From contig OW818670.1 of NCBI GenBank assembly GCA_942493215.1, positions 1,426,001-1,490,000 on the forward strand: a DNA stretch of 64,000 nucleotides, read 5' to 3'. The notes below the pieces were generated by a model that saw only the letters and a program-made list of their open reading frames with translations, searched no databases and had not been told where the DNA came from. The position numbers and the translations under genes were made by a program. Positions 34,501 through 41,478 of the stretch are shown here, piece after piece. The number at the start of each line of letters is the position of its first letter. Position 1 is the first letter of the stretch. The stretch comes from G942493215 sp942493215 (GTDB lineage Bacteria > Bacillota_I > Bacilli_A > RF39 > UBA660).

Positions 34501-35571
34501 CTAATAATGAAAGCTCTCAGCCTTATTTAAAACAAATTTATCAAGCATAAATGACATCAGTTTTCCAAATATCCGTCCCCCTGCTCTTATAAATAAAAAC
34601 AAGAATAAAGGATTATATAAAATGGTGAATAATATTTTTAATATAATAAATTTATATTGTAGCTTTTTTAAATATCTTAAATAAATCTTATTATCCTTTT
34701 CAATTATACTTTTTGCCACACATTTACCACTCATTAAGGCATAGGATATACCAGCTAATGTAAGAGGATCGACTGCACCAACTGCATCACCTACTAAATA
34801 GGTGTTACTATTTATTATCCTATTTTTCTTAAGGCCAAAAGGAACAAAGAAGCCTCTTATTTGTTGGTTATCTAAAGATTCTTTATATCCTAGTTTGTTA
34901 ATAAAATCTTTAATTTTTTGATTATAATCAATACCTTTATTATATATATCACAAAAACCAATATTAACATATTCACCACTACTAGCACACCAAGCATAGC
35001 CTCTTTTTACAATACCAAAATACATATCAATTTTAGGCTTCATTTGGCATTTAAAATTTACTTGTAGAGCTATATATTTTTTCTTTTCTAGATTATATCT
35101 ACTACTATAACCTAATTCACCATCCGCGAATACCAAATTATTAAAATTATATATACTATTATTATTTAATATTACATAATTTTCCTTATGATTAACTTCT
35201 TTAATATAAGATTGTTCAATAACATCAATATTATTTTCTTTTAGTTTTTTAAATAATTCATAATCAAGGACTGTACGATCAATAAGGTGTTGGCAATATA
35301 AACCATGATTATTAACACAAATACGCTTTCTTTCTTTATGAATAATAGATAATCCTTTAACTAGTTTATAATCAATATCTTCTATATTTATTCCTAATTC
35401 TTTTAATAGAATCACACTCTTTTTAGTAAGATAACCCGCACATAATTTGTTTCGAGGAAATTTACTCTTTTCAATTACTAATATTTTTAAATTTTGGTTT
35501 AATTTTTTTAAATTAATAGCAGTCGCTATACCTGCAATTCCAGCACCTACAATGATAATATCGTAATTCAT
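34501..35571 (-). CDS. FAD-dependent oxidoreductase, geranylgeranyl reductase type
   Basis: Residues 1-30 form an FAD-binding Rossmann motif (YDIIIVGAGIAGIATAINL). FPRNKLCAGYLTKK is the family's second block and TYLVGDAVGAVDPLTLAGISYALMSGK the FAD ribityl motif. The family saturates prenyl chains or acts on other isoprenoids and phenolics. About 356 aa. A pair of hydrophobic segments near the C-terminus may attach it to the membrane. ATG at 35571 is preferred (AAGAGG upstream) over the in-frame GTG at 35586. Its substrate is not indicated. Confidence 0.85.
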   Translation of the reverse strand: MNYDIIIVGAGIAGIATAINLKKLNQNLKILVIEKSKFPRNKLCAGYLTKKSVILLKELGINIEDIDYKLVKGLSIIHKERKRICVNNHGLYCQHLIDRTVLDYELFKKLKENNIDVIEQSYIKEVNHKENYVILNNNSIYNFNNLVFADGELGYSSRYNLEKKKYIALQVNFKCQMKPKIDMYFGIVKRGYAWCASSGEYVNIGFCDIYNKGIDYNQKIKDFINKLGYKESLDNQQIRGFFVPFGLKKNRIINSNTYLVGDAVGAVDPLTLAGISYALMSGKCVAKSIIEKDNKIYLRYLKKLQYKFIILKILFTILYNPLFLFLFIRAGGRIFGKLMSFMLDKFVLNKAESFHY

Positions 35572-35599
35572 ATCATACCTCTTCACTTTAAATTTTATT

Positions 35600-35631
35600 A
35601 AAAAATAGATTATTTTTTAATAATCCATTTA
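35600..35631 (-). terminator. probable terminator of the three-gene unknown cluster
   Basis: ATGGATTATT and AATAATCTAT pair on the minus strand around a four-base loop, followed by TTTTTT. Confidence 0.55.
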
Positions 35632-35754
35632 TATCTATTTAAAACATTATTTCTATAATATCACAATATGATAAAATCACAATATTGTTTTTGAATATTA
35701 ATTTTTTAAAATAGAATCCATTAAGTATTTAATTGAATAATATTTCACTTAATT

Positions 35755-36231
35755 CTAATGTCGTTGACGTTTATTTTCACTATCCGAATTATTAATCAAT
35801 ATAATCGTTTCTGAAGAATCAGTTTTTGCCTGAATTATATCAATACCCTTATTTGTCATTTCATCTTGTATATTAGCAATCATTTGTTGTTTTTCTTCTT
35901 TTGACAATAAAATTTCGGCACACACACAAGCATAACGAAGCATTTCCCACGGAGCATTTCCAACTTCTATTTGATGAACTACAAAAGTTGCCATTGCCCT
36001 TACTAATTTCTTCCAACTCGTTATTGCTTCTCCCTCGTGAAATGGCTTAGTGGGCAAACCGGAAACCAATAATTCTAAATTATCATCATCTGAGATTAAG
36101 GTCGGTGCTTTTTTAACAAGTTCATAAAAGGGCAAGATAAAATCACTTTGAGATGTTATTCCCAAACACGCTCTCTTTAATACAATAGTAAAATATTCTC
36201 TTAATTTATCAACATCATTAATTTTTTCCAT
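35755..36231 (-). CDS. unknown 158-aa helical protein
   Basis: Not recognised. Predicted all-helical and soluble: DVDKLREYFTIVLKRACLGI, a helix with SWKKLVRAMATFVVHQIEVGNAPWEMLRYACVCAEILLSKEEKQQM. The C-terminal tail is short, polar and basic. It forms a cluster with the 202-aa and 51-aa genes upstream, all on the minus strand with 6-20-base gaps. The spacing of GGAAGGA from the ATG is about ten bases. Confidence 0.6.
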   Translation of the reverse strand: MEKINDVDKLREYFTIVLKRACLGITSQSDFILPFYELVKKAPTLISDDDNLELLVSGLPTKPFHEGEAITSWKKLVRAMATFVVHQIEVGNAPWEMLRYACVCAEILLSKEEKQQMIANIQDEMTNKGIDIIQAKTDSSETIILINNSDSENKRQRH

Positions 36232-36250
36232 ATTTCAAAATCCTTCCCAT

Positions 36251-36859
36251 TTAATTATATCTCCCATATAAACCTTCATGTTCACGTTCATATCGTTCTT
36301 CCCAATCAGCACCCTTTGCATTAACGTTAACTCTAACTGTAGGGTCATAATATAAAATGCCCTGTGCATCTCTATACCAATGATTTGGTTCATGATAATG
36401 AAAATGTTCAATTCTTGTATCAGGAGAACTTGTATAATATGATGAACTATATTGAATTCTTTCAGCATGAGTAATCGCCCTAATTTTTCTTGTTTGGTCA
36501 CCCATTCTTTCATGTAATAAAGCATTTAATCTCTGTAGACTATATGGTGCAACAATGTCAAACAATTTGGAGTTTTCACTAATTCGTCCTCTTTTAACAA
36601 AATAATTTATTGAGTTATACATAAAAACCACAATTTCGGCCTGTTGTTCAAGAGTCAGATCGCCTAAAAGCCAACATTTTAAGCCACATTCTACCAAAGA
36701 AAAACCACTTATTCCTTCTGATTTTCCTATAGTATTTACACAACTTTCTATTAATTGTTCAAGGACGATTTTTTCTTTATCACTTAACTGCCGAATTCTA
36801 TCATCTAAATCAAAAAAAATACCGGCGCTATACACTATAGATAAAACAATTTCTTGCAT
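36251..36859 (-). CDS. unknown 202-aa protein
   Basis: Not recognised. N-terminal half helical (VLSIVYSAGIFFDLDDRIRQLSDKEKIVLEQL, with LLGDLTLEQQAEIVVFMYNSINYF). The second half is rich in His, Tyr and Arg (IEHFHYHEPNHWYRDAQGILYYDP), with a Glu/Arg tail. The His/Tyr stretch could bind metal or nucleic acid but no known motif fits. It begins six bases after the stop of the 51-aa gene with a weak ribosome site, indicating coupling. Confidence 0.6.
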   Translation of the reverse strand: MQEIVLSIVYSAGIFFDLDDRIRQLSDKEKIVLEQLIESCVNTIGKSEGISGFSLVECGLKCWLLGDLTLEQQAEIVVFMYNSINYFVKRGRISENSKLFDIVAPYSLQRLNALLHERMGDQTRKIRAITHAERIQYSSSYYTSSPDTRIEHFHYHEPNHWYRDAQGILYYDPTVRVNVNAKGADWEERYEREHEGLYGRYN

Positions 36860-36865
36860 GTTATG

Positions 36866-37021
36866 CTATCTACATCTACTTAAGTAATCCTTCAAACAAT
36901 TTAAAACAAAACCTCTTTTCTCACTTTCAGGAATAGAACCAATAAGAGATTTAATATAAGGAAGTATCTCTGCTTCTATACTTTGTATGTCCAGTCTTTC
37001 ACTTTCAGTTAGCATTCTCAT
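36866..37021 (-). CDS. small 51-aa protein
   Basis: An ATG at 37021 with AAAGGAG upstream opens 51 codons starting MRMLTESERL, then DIQSIEAEILPYIKSL, and ends LKDYLSRCR. It is acidic-amphipathic and predicted helical. It is first in a three-gene unit. No family recognised. Its good start site and tight spacing to the next gene support it as real. Confidence 0.6.
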   Translation of the reverse strand: MRMLTESERLDIQSIEAEILPYIKSLIGSIPESEKRGFVLNCLKDYLSRCR

Positions 37022-37123
37022 AATACTTTTTCTCCTTTCAAAATTGAACTAAAAGAATTTATATTTTTTTATTCTAACATTAATTTATTTAATTTACAAG
37101 GAAATATTTAATGTACAATAAAA

Positions 37124-37147
37124 AAAGCCTTTATTTATAAAGGCTTT
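37124..37147 (-). terminator. terminator of tRNA-Glu/gltX
   Basis: A 10-bp stem AAAGCCTTTA with its complement around a four-base loop and a T run on the minus strand follows the tRNA 3' end by about ten bases. Confidence 0.85.
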
Positions 37148-37157
37148 TATTCTTAAT

Positions 37158-37234
37158 TGGTGACCTGTATGGGATTCGAACCCATGAATGCTGCCGTGAG
37201 AGGGCAGTGTGTTAAGCCACTTCACCAACAGGCC
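37158..37234 (-). tRNA. tRNA-Glu (anticodon CUC)
   Basis: Full cloverleaf on the minus strand: acceptor GGCCTGT with ACAGGTC, T-arm ATGGG-TTCGAAT-CCCAT, and an encoded CCA. The anticodon stem is CTGCC/GGCAG and the loop CTCTCAC, so the anticodon is CTC (37198-37200), reading GAG. It lies 39 bases downstream of gltX, the enzyme that charges it, on the same strand. Confidence 0.93.
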
Positions 37235-37273
37235 AAATTGCCCTAAAAAGGGACAATTTCATTATATAATAAA

Positions 37274-38932
37274 TTATTTATTTTGACAAACAAAATTTTT
37301 AAATTCTTCTAATCTTTTATTAATTTGTTCTTTAGATAATAACTTTAATATCTCATATAAATCAGGTGTACATAATCTTGTTGTAATAGATACTCTAATC
37401 ATTTCAGCAATATCGCCAACATGACCTTTATATTGTAGAGGATTTTCTTTATATGCTTTGACATCAGAAGAATAATTATATTTAGTAGCTATTTCTTTTA
37501 ATTTATTAAACCACTCTTCTTTAGAATCTCTCTGATTATAATAATTATTAAAATAATCTTCTAAAATAGTAAAATTATAATTTTTATTTTTATCTATTTC
37601 ATTATATTTATCATCTTTACTACTAAATAGTTCATCATACATATACCATATTTCTTGTTTTACATCACCATAGAAAGCATAATCTTTACGAGGTTTCTTT
37701 TGCTCTCTTTCAATATTTAAAATGTTAATGGTATAATCATGATATTTATTTAGTAATTGATAAAATTCATCATCAAATTCTTTAGACCAAGTAACAATTC
37801 TATCATATATATCTAAAGCTTTTAATGAACTTAAATAATTTCGTGAGATACTAGTTAATTTTTCCATATCAAATAGTGTTCCACTTGTTGCCATTTTATT
37901 AAATGTAAATGTAAAGTCACGATAAGATTTATCAGGATTTTGCATTAGCCAACCCTCAAAATTAGAATTTAGTAAAGTTGCAAAATAAAGTTTAATAGCT
38001 TCAACAGGAACACCTTTACTATGATGATAACTTACCGCTGCTTCTGGGTCTTTACGCTTACTTAATTTTCTTACCGTTGCACCATCTTTAATATTTAATG
38101 GTAAAATGTGAGCATACTTAGGATGATCAAATCCAAATGCTTGCCATATTTCTAAATGATATGGTACCGAAGAAATATAAGAGTCATCTCTAGTGACAGT
38201 TGTAATACGCATTAAATGATCATCAACGACATGAGCAAAAGCATATGGTGGTATACCATCAGATTTAACTAACACATGATCAATATCATTTTGAGGTAGT
38301 TCAATTGTACCTTTAATAAGATCCTTAAAAATAATTTTCTTATTAAAATCACCCATACTCTTTAAACGAATAACAAATTTTTCACCATTATCTAAATGTT
38401 TTTTTACTTCTTCATAAGATAAATTACGACATTTAGCATAATGACTGTAATAACCTACTCGTTCTTTACAAAGTTCTTGTTGTGAACGCATTTCTTCTAA
38501 ATCATTTTCAGAACAAAAGCATGGATAAGCACGACCTATTGATACTAAATATTTAGCGAATGCTGCATATATATCTTTTCTTTGCGATTGAATATATGGA
38601 CCATAATTGCCCCCATCAATAGGATTTTCATCTATTTTATAATTATAAGCTCTTAAATCATCTAAGATTAATTGTGTTCCATTTTCAATAGCTCGTTTAT
38701 CATCAGTATCTTCAATTCTTAATATAAATATACCTTTAGATTGATGAGCAAAAACCTCTGGAAAGAAGGAAGCATATAAATTACCCATATGCATTCTTCC
38801 TGTTGGTGAAGGGGCGAAACGACATACCTCTGCTTCTTCACTTAAATTTCTTACTGGATACTCTTTCTCATAATCTTCAATTGTTTTAGTTACATTAGGA
38901 AACAAAAGCTCTGCTAAAGCATTATAATCCAT
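37274..38932 (-). CDS. gltX: glutamyl-tRNA synthetase
   Basis: Class I synthetase of 552 aa. The HIGH-like motif is in FAPSPTGRMHMGNLYASF, and the KMSKS equivalent is RKLSKRKDP. LRIEDTDDKRAIENG and the downstream VVDDHLMRITTVTRDDSYISS are conserved in the family. It is longer than the usual 480-500 aa bacterial form, with an expanded alpha-helical anticodon-binding part and many Lys/Asn/Tyr residues in about 390-500. It belongs to the group with the GRMHMGN variant. tRNA-Glu(CUC) follows directly. GAGTGAT precedes the ATG. Confidence 0.93.
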   Translation of the reverse strand: MDYNALAELLFPNVTKTIEDYEKEYPVRNLSEEAEVCRFAPSPTGRMHMGNLYASFFPEVFAHQSKGIFILRIEDTDDKRAIENGTQLILDDLRAYNYKIDENPIDGGNYGPYIQSQRKDIYAAFAKYLVSIGRAYPCFCSENDLEEMRSQQELCKERVGYYSHYAKCRNLSYEEVKKHLDNGEKFVIRLKSMGDFNKKIIFKDLIKGTIELPQNDIDHVLVKSDGIPPYAFAHVVDDHLMRITTVTRDDSYISSVPYHLEIWQAFGFDHPKYAHILPLNIKDGATVRKLSKRKDPEAAVSYHHSKGVPVEAIKLYFATLLNSNFEGWLMQNPDKSYRDFTFTFNKMATSGTLFDMEKLTSISRNYLSSLKALDIYDRIVTWSKEFDDEFYQLLNKYHDYTINILNIEREQKKPRKDYAFYGDVKQEIWYMYDELFSSKDDKYNEIDKNKNYNFTILEDYFNNYYNQRDSKEEWFNKLKEIATKYNYSSDVKAYKENPLQYKGHVGDIAEMIRVSITTRLCTPDLYEILKLLSKEQINKRLEEFKNFVCQNK

Positions 38933-38946
38933 AAAATCACTCTTTT

Positions 38947-39390
38947 CTATAAACTACTTAATTTATCTTTAATTAATTTATTTACTAGTCCTAAATCAGC
39001 TTTACCTTTTACTAATGGTGCAATGGCTCCCATTACTTTACCCATGTCAGTTGGTCCTGTTGGATTTACTTTAGTAAATATTTCGTCAATAATCTTAGTT
39101 ATTTCTTCTTCACTCATTTGAGCCGGCATATAACTATTTAAAATCTTAATTTCCTCATTAGTTTGATTAATTAAGTCTTCACGATTTCCTTTTTCAAATT
39201 CGATTATTGATTCTTTTCTAATTTTAATTTGTTTAGCTATAACCGCAATTACTTCATCATCATTAAGTTCTCTTTTAAGGTTAATCTCTTCTAATTGCAT
39301 AGCTCCCTTAACCATACGAATAACTGAAAGTAATTGTTTATTTTGACTTCTCATGGCTTCTTTTAAATCATTCAAAATCTTTTCTCTCAT
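38947..39390 (-). CDS. yqeY: GatB/YqeY-domain protein
   Basis: A 147-aa protein related to the C-terminal tRNA-binding domain of GatB. Features: LKEAMRSQNKQLLSVIRMVKGAMQLEEINLKRELNDDEVIAVIAKQIKIRKESI, YMPAQMSEEEITKIIDEI, MGKVMGAIAPLVKGKADLGLVNKLIK. YqeY genes typically follow rpsU, as here. Its precise job is unsettled. AGAAAGGA precedes the ATG. Confidence 0.94.
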   Translation of the reverse strand: MREKILNDLKEAMRSQNKQLLSVIRMVKGAMQLEEINLKRELNDDEVIAVIAKQIKIRKESIIEFEKGNREDLINQTNEEIKILNSYMPAQMSEEEITKIIDEIFTKVNPTGPTDMGKVMGAIAPLVKGKADLGLVNKLIKDKLSSL

Positions 39391-39417
39391 ATTTTTCCTT
39401 TCTAATAATAAAGAGCC

Positions 39418-39618
39418 TTAAGCGGCTCTATTAAATGAACGGTCTTTACGACGACTATTTTTAATCGCTTCTTTTTTAGCGTTTCTTCTTTTTTCTCCTG
39501 GCTTAATATAAGATTCTCTTTTGCGTACTTCTTTTAGGAGGCCATCTTTAACATTCTTTTGCTTAAAAGTCCTTAGTGCTCCATCAACATTACCGTTTCT
39601 GACGATCACTTTTGTCAT
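39418..39618 (-). CDS. rpsU: ribosomal protein S21
   Basis: A 66-aa basic small-subunit protein. TKVIVRNGNVDGALRTFKQKN then LLKEVRKRESYIKPGEKRRNAKKEAIKNSRR is standard. GGGAGGGGA precedes the ATG. The transcript starts from a promoter with TTGTCA and TATAAT 17 bases apart (39644-39672). Confidence 0.96.
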   Translation of the reverse strand: MTKVIVRNGNVDGALRTFKQKNVKDGLLKEVRKRESYIKPGEKRRNAKKEAIKNSRRKDRSFNRAA

Positions 39619-39643
39619 TTAAATCCCCTCCCTTCTCGTACAT

Positions 39644-39672
39644 TGCCATTATATCATAACACTTTATTTGTG
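39644..39672 (-). promoter_or_regulatory. rpsU promoter
   Basis: Minus-strand TTGTCA and TATAAT with a 17-base spacer, about 35 bases before rpsU. Confidence 0.75.
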
Positions 39673-39934
39673 ACAACACTTTTATTTACTAAAAATTAAA
39701 AAAAGAAAGAAAAATCTCTCTTTTTGGAGTTTAAAGTGCCTAAATTAGACTATATTGTGTTTTTTTGTTCCAAAATAGATATTTTTAGAGTTGGCAACCA
39801 TAAACTTCTTTATCAAATGGTTAATAAATTTTCCCACTTAATTTACAATAAGTGCTGTTTTTCTAATATATTAATATTCAATCTTATCTTTTCTTATTAC
39901 CCTTATCGAAACATTACACATATTTAATCATACT
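39673..39934. other. non-coding spacer between bacteriocin locus and rpsU
   Basis: About 260 AT-rich bases. The longest open frames (for example 67 codons on the plus strand from 39724) have no ribosome site and no family resemblance. A weak hairpin CACTTA/TAAGTG lies near 39840. No tRNA, riboswitch or repeat is seen. Confidence 0.5.
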
Positions 39935-39958
39935 AAAAAAGAGAAATAATTCTCTTTT
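39935..39958 (-). terminator. terminator of the bacteriocin locus
   Basis: AAAAGAGAA and TTCTCTTTT with a four-base loop and T run on the minus strand directly follow the second peptide gene. Confidence 0.8.
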
Positions 39959-39962
39959 CATA

Positions 39963-40130
39963 TTAAAGTGAGCACATTGAACCATTATGAATTCTTCTAA
40001 TAGATGAGCCAAGATTTCTACCTAATTCTAAAATGGTATTAAATCCCTTTATTATATAACTAAGAAGTGAGCCACTCATACTTAAGCCCCCTCTTATTTC
40101 TAATAATTGTTGTTTTTCTAATTTATTCAT
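39963..40130 (-). CDS. double-glycine leader bacteriocin precursor 2
   Basis: 55 aa from the ATG at 40130 with AAGGAGGG upstream. The leader MNKLEKQQLLEIRGG ends in Gly-Gly at residue 15, the cleavage signal for C39 peptidases. The core is 40 aa, with hydrophobic and cationic stretches (LLSYIIKGFNTILELGRNL, SIRR) and one Cys near the end (SMCSL). It is most likely an unmodified class II type peptide exported by the PCAT in the same locus. Activity and immunity are not shown. Confidence 0.8.
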   Translation of the reverse strand: MNKLEKQQLLEIRGGLSMSGSLLSYIIKGFNTILELGRNLGSSIRRIHNGSMCSL

Positions 40131-40144
40131 TCTTTCCCTCCTTA

Positions 40145-40195
40145 TTATTTTAAACATTTGTTAGGTCTTAAATAACCATCTAAACCACAATCATA
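40145..40195 (-). pseudogene. 3' remnant of a third bacteriocin peptide gene
   Basis: In frame to a TAA, this piece encodes DCGLDGYLRPNKCLK, matching the end of peptide 1 (GVIDGYLRPNKCLK). No leader or start precedes it. It comes right after the methyltransferase gene. It may be what is left of a duplicated peptide gene after insertion of the methyltransferase gene or deletion. Confidence 0.7.
40146..40182 (-). repeat. 37-bp direct repeat, copy A
   Basis: Matches 40884-40920 at 36 of 37 positions in the same orientation. The two copies bracket the methyltransferase gene. Confidence 0.85.
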
Positions 40196-40202
40196 TAATA
40201 AA

Positions 40203-40853
40203 CTATTTTATATTCCTAACAATAAATATAAAAGTTCTTCCTTTTGTTATCTCTTGAAAATTGTAGTTTTCTTTTACTATGAAAGACTCTAATTTAAATG
40301 AATTTTTGTCAAGGAAATTGTACATTTCACTTTCGGTATACAAATTGCAAAATAGCACCTTTTCATCACTATTTGAAAATTGATCTTTAACGAATGTTTC
40401 TCCATTTCCTTCTTTCATAACTAATATTAATGGTGCATTAGGTTTTAATATGCTTCTAATTTTAATGATTACTTCATCTAATTCTCTTTTAGGAATATAA
40501 AATAACACATAGAATGCCATAACACCATCAAATTCATTTTCACTAAATTCTTTAGTAATATCACTCGCTGATAATTCTCTAAAATCAATTTGTGGATATT
40601 TTAATTTAGCTATTCGCAACATTTCACTTGATATATCTATTCCAATTGGAGCTAAGCCACTTTCTTTCAAATAATTAGTGACATAGCCTGTGCCACAGCC
40701 TATATCTAAAACCTTGGAATTGCTATTTAACATTGAAATAAATTTGTCTATTATTTCCTTGTCACTCCAATCATCATCCCAATATTTTGAATAATCATTA
40801 GCCATTTTATCATATATTTTTTTAACACTATTGATTTTATCATTGTCTTTCAT
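40203..40853 (-). CDS. class I SAM-dependent methyltransferase
   Basis: 216 aa with motif I VLDIGCGTGYVTNYL, the acidic end of strand 2 in IGIDISSEM, and FDGVMAFYVLFYIPKRELDEVI as motif post-II. It is a Methyltransf_11/25-type enzyme with no clue to its substrate. It lies within the bacteriocin locus between peptide 1 and a peptide remnant, with AGGTGAT upstream. It may modify a peptide or a self-protection target, or be an unrelated insertion; none is supported over the others. Confidence 0.85.
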   Translation of the reverse strand: MKDNDKINSVKKIYDKMANDYSKYWDDDWSDKEIIDKFISMLNSNSKVLDIGCGTGYVTNYLKESGLAPIGIDISSEMLRIAKLKYPQIDFRELSASDITKEFSENEFDGVMAFYVLFYIPKRELDEVIIKIRSILKPNAPLILVMKEGNGETFVKDQFSNSDEKVLFCNLYTESEMYNFLDKNSFKLESFIVKENYNFQEITKGRTFIFIVRNIK

Positions 40854-40882
40854 ATTAGATCACCTAATTACATTATACCATA

Positions 40883-41020
40883 CTATTTTAAACATTTATT
40901 AGGTCTTAAATAACCATCTATAACGCCGATAATAAAAGTGATTCCGGCACCAATTATGCCTGCAATTGTCCAACAAAAACCACCTTTAATACTTAATAAT
41001 TCGTTTTTATTTAAATACAT
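40883..41020 (-). CDS. double-glycine leader bacteriocin precursor 1
   Basis: 45 aa. Leader MYLNKNELLSIKGG, ending in Gly-Gly at residues 13-14, then a 31-aa core starting FCWTIAGIIGAGITF and ending DGYLRPNKCLK. Two cysteines, at core positions 2 and 29, could close a disulfide around a hydrophobic, glycine-zipper-like helix. The ATG at 41020 is three bases after the accessory gene's stop, with AAAGGG upstream. The leader's L..NEL.SI.GG pattern is typical of PCAT substrates. Confidence 0.85.
   Translation of the reverse strand: MYLNKNELLSIKGGFCWTIAGIIGAGITFIIGVIDGYLRPNKCLK
40884..40920 (-). repeat. 37-bp direct repeat, copy B
   Basis: Covers the final codons of peptide 1; pairs with copy A at 40146-40182 with one mismatch. 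Confidence 0.85.
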
Positions 41021-41022
41021 AT

Positions 41023-41478
41023 TTAAATCATCCCTTTCCTTATTCTTTCCTTAAATAATTGATATATCGTTGTCTTCCCTATTATAAATTTTAATTCTAA
41101 AATATTATTATTAATTATACTATATTTATTAATTATCGTTTTCAATGTTACTTCCCGATATCTTTGATTATTGTCCAAATAATAATCGGAACTTATGTTA
41201 ATAACTTTATAATCTTTTTTCTTATTATCAATTAATAATGTTTTATTAGTAATATTATTAACATCTCTTTCTAAAACTAGAATGTTTATGTAATAGTCCT
41301 GATTATCTTTTTGAACTAATCCTTCATAGATTTTAATTTTATTATAAGGATAAAAATATATTAACAGTCCTAATATAAACAAACTTGTTATAACAATAAT
41401 TAACCATATTATAATTTTATGGGGAATTTTTTGTAACCATACCGTTTTGTTGTTATCTAATATTTCAATGCTATCCAT
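41023..41478 (-). CDS. bacteriocin-export accessory membrane protein
   Basis: About 151 aa: a short cytosolic N-terminus (MDSIEILDNNKTVWLQKIP), one transmembrane helix (about 24-46, IIIWLIIVITSLFILGLLIYF), then an extracytoplasmic beta-rich domain. The layout recalls truncated HlyD/LcnD-type accessory proteins, far shorter than the usual 400 aa. ATG at 41478 overlaps the stop of the transporter gene. It lies between exporter and peptide, so an export or immunity role is plausible. No family was recognised with certainty. Confidence 0.6.
   Translation of the reverse strand: MDSIEILDNNKTVWLQKIPHKIIIWLIIVITSLFILGLLIYFYPYNKIKIYEGLVQKDNQDYYINILVLERDVNNITNKTLLIDNKKKDYKVINISSDYYLDNNQRYREVTLKTIINKYSIINNNILELKFIIGKTTIYQLFKERIRKGMI

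Noticed and set aside
36235..36525. 96-codon minus-strand frame inside the 202-aa gene
   Set aside because: It is a shifted reading of the gene; the 202-aa frame has the better start and codon pattern.
37158..37234. tRNA-Glu as attachment site of an integrated island
   Set aside because: No second copy of the tRNA 3' end was found in the neighbouring 3 kb and no integrase is present.
39724..39927. 67-codon plus-strand frame as a gene, possibly bacteriocin immunity
   Set aside because: There is no ribosome site, it lies on the opposite strand to the locus, and the protein is of random-looking composition.
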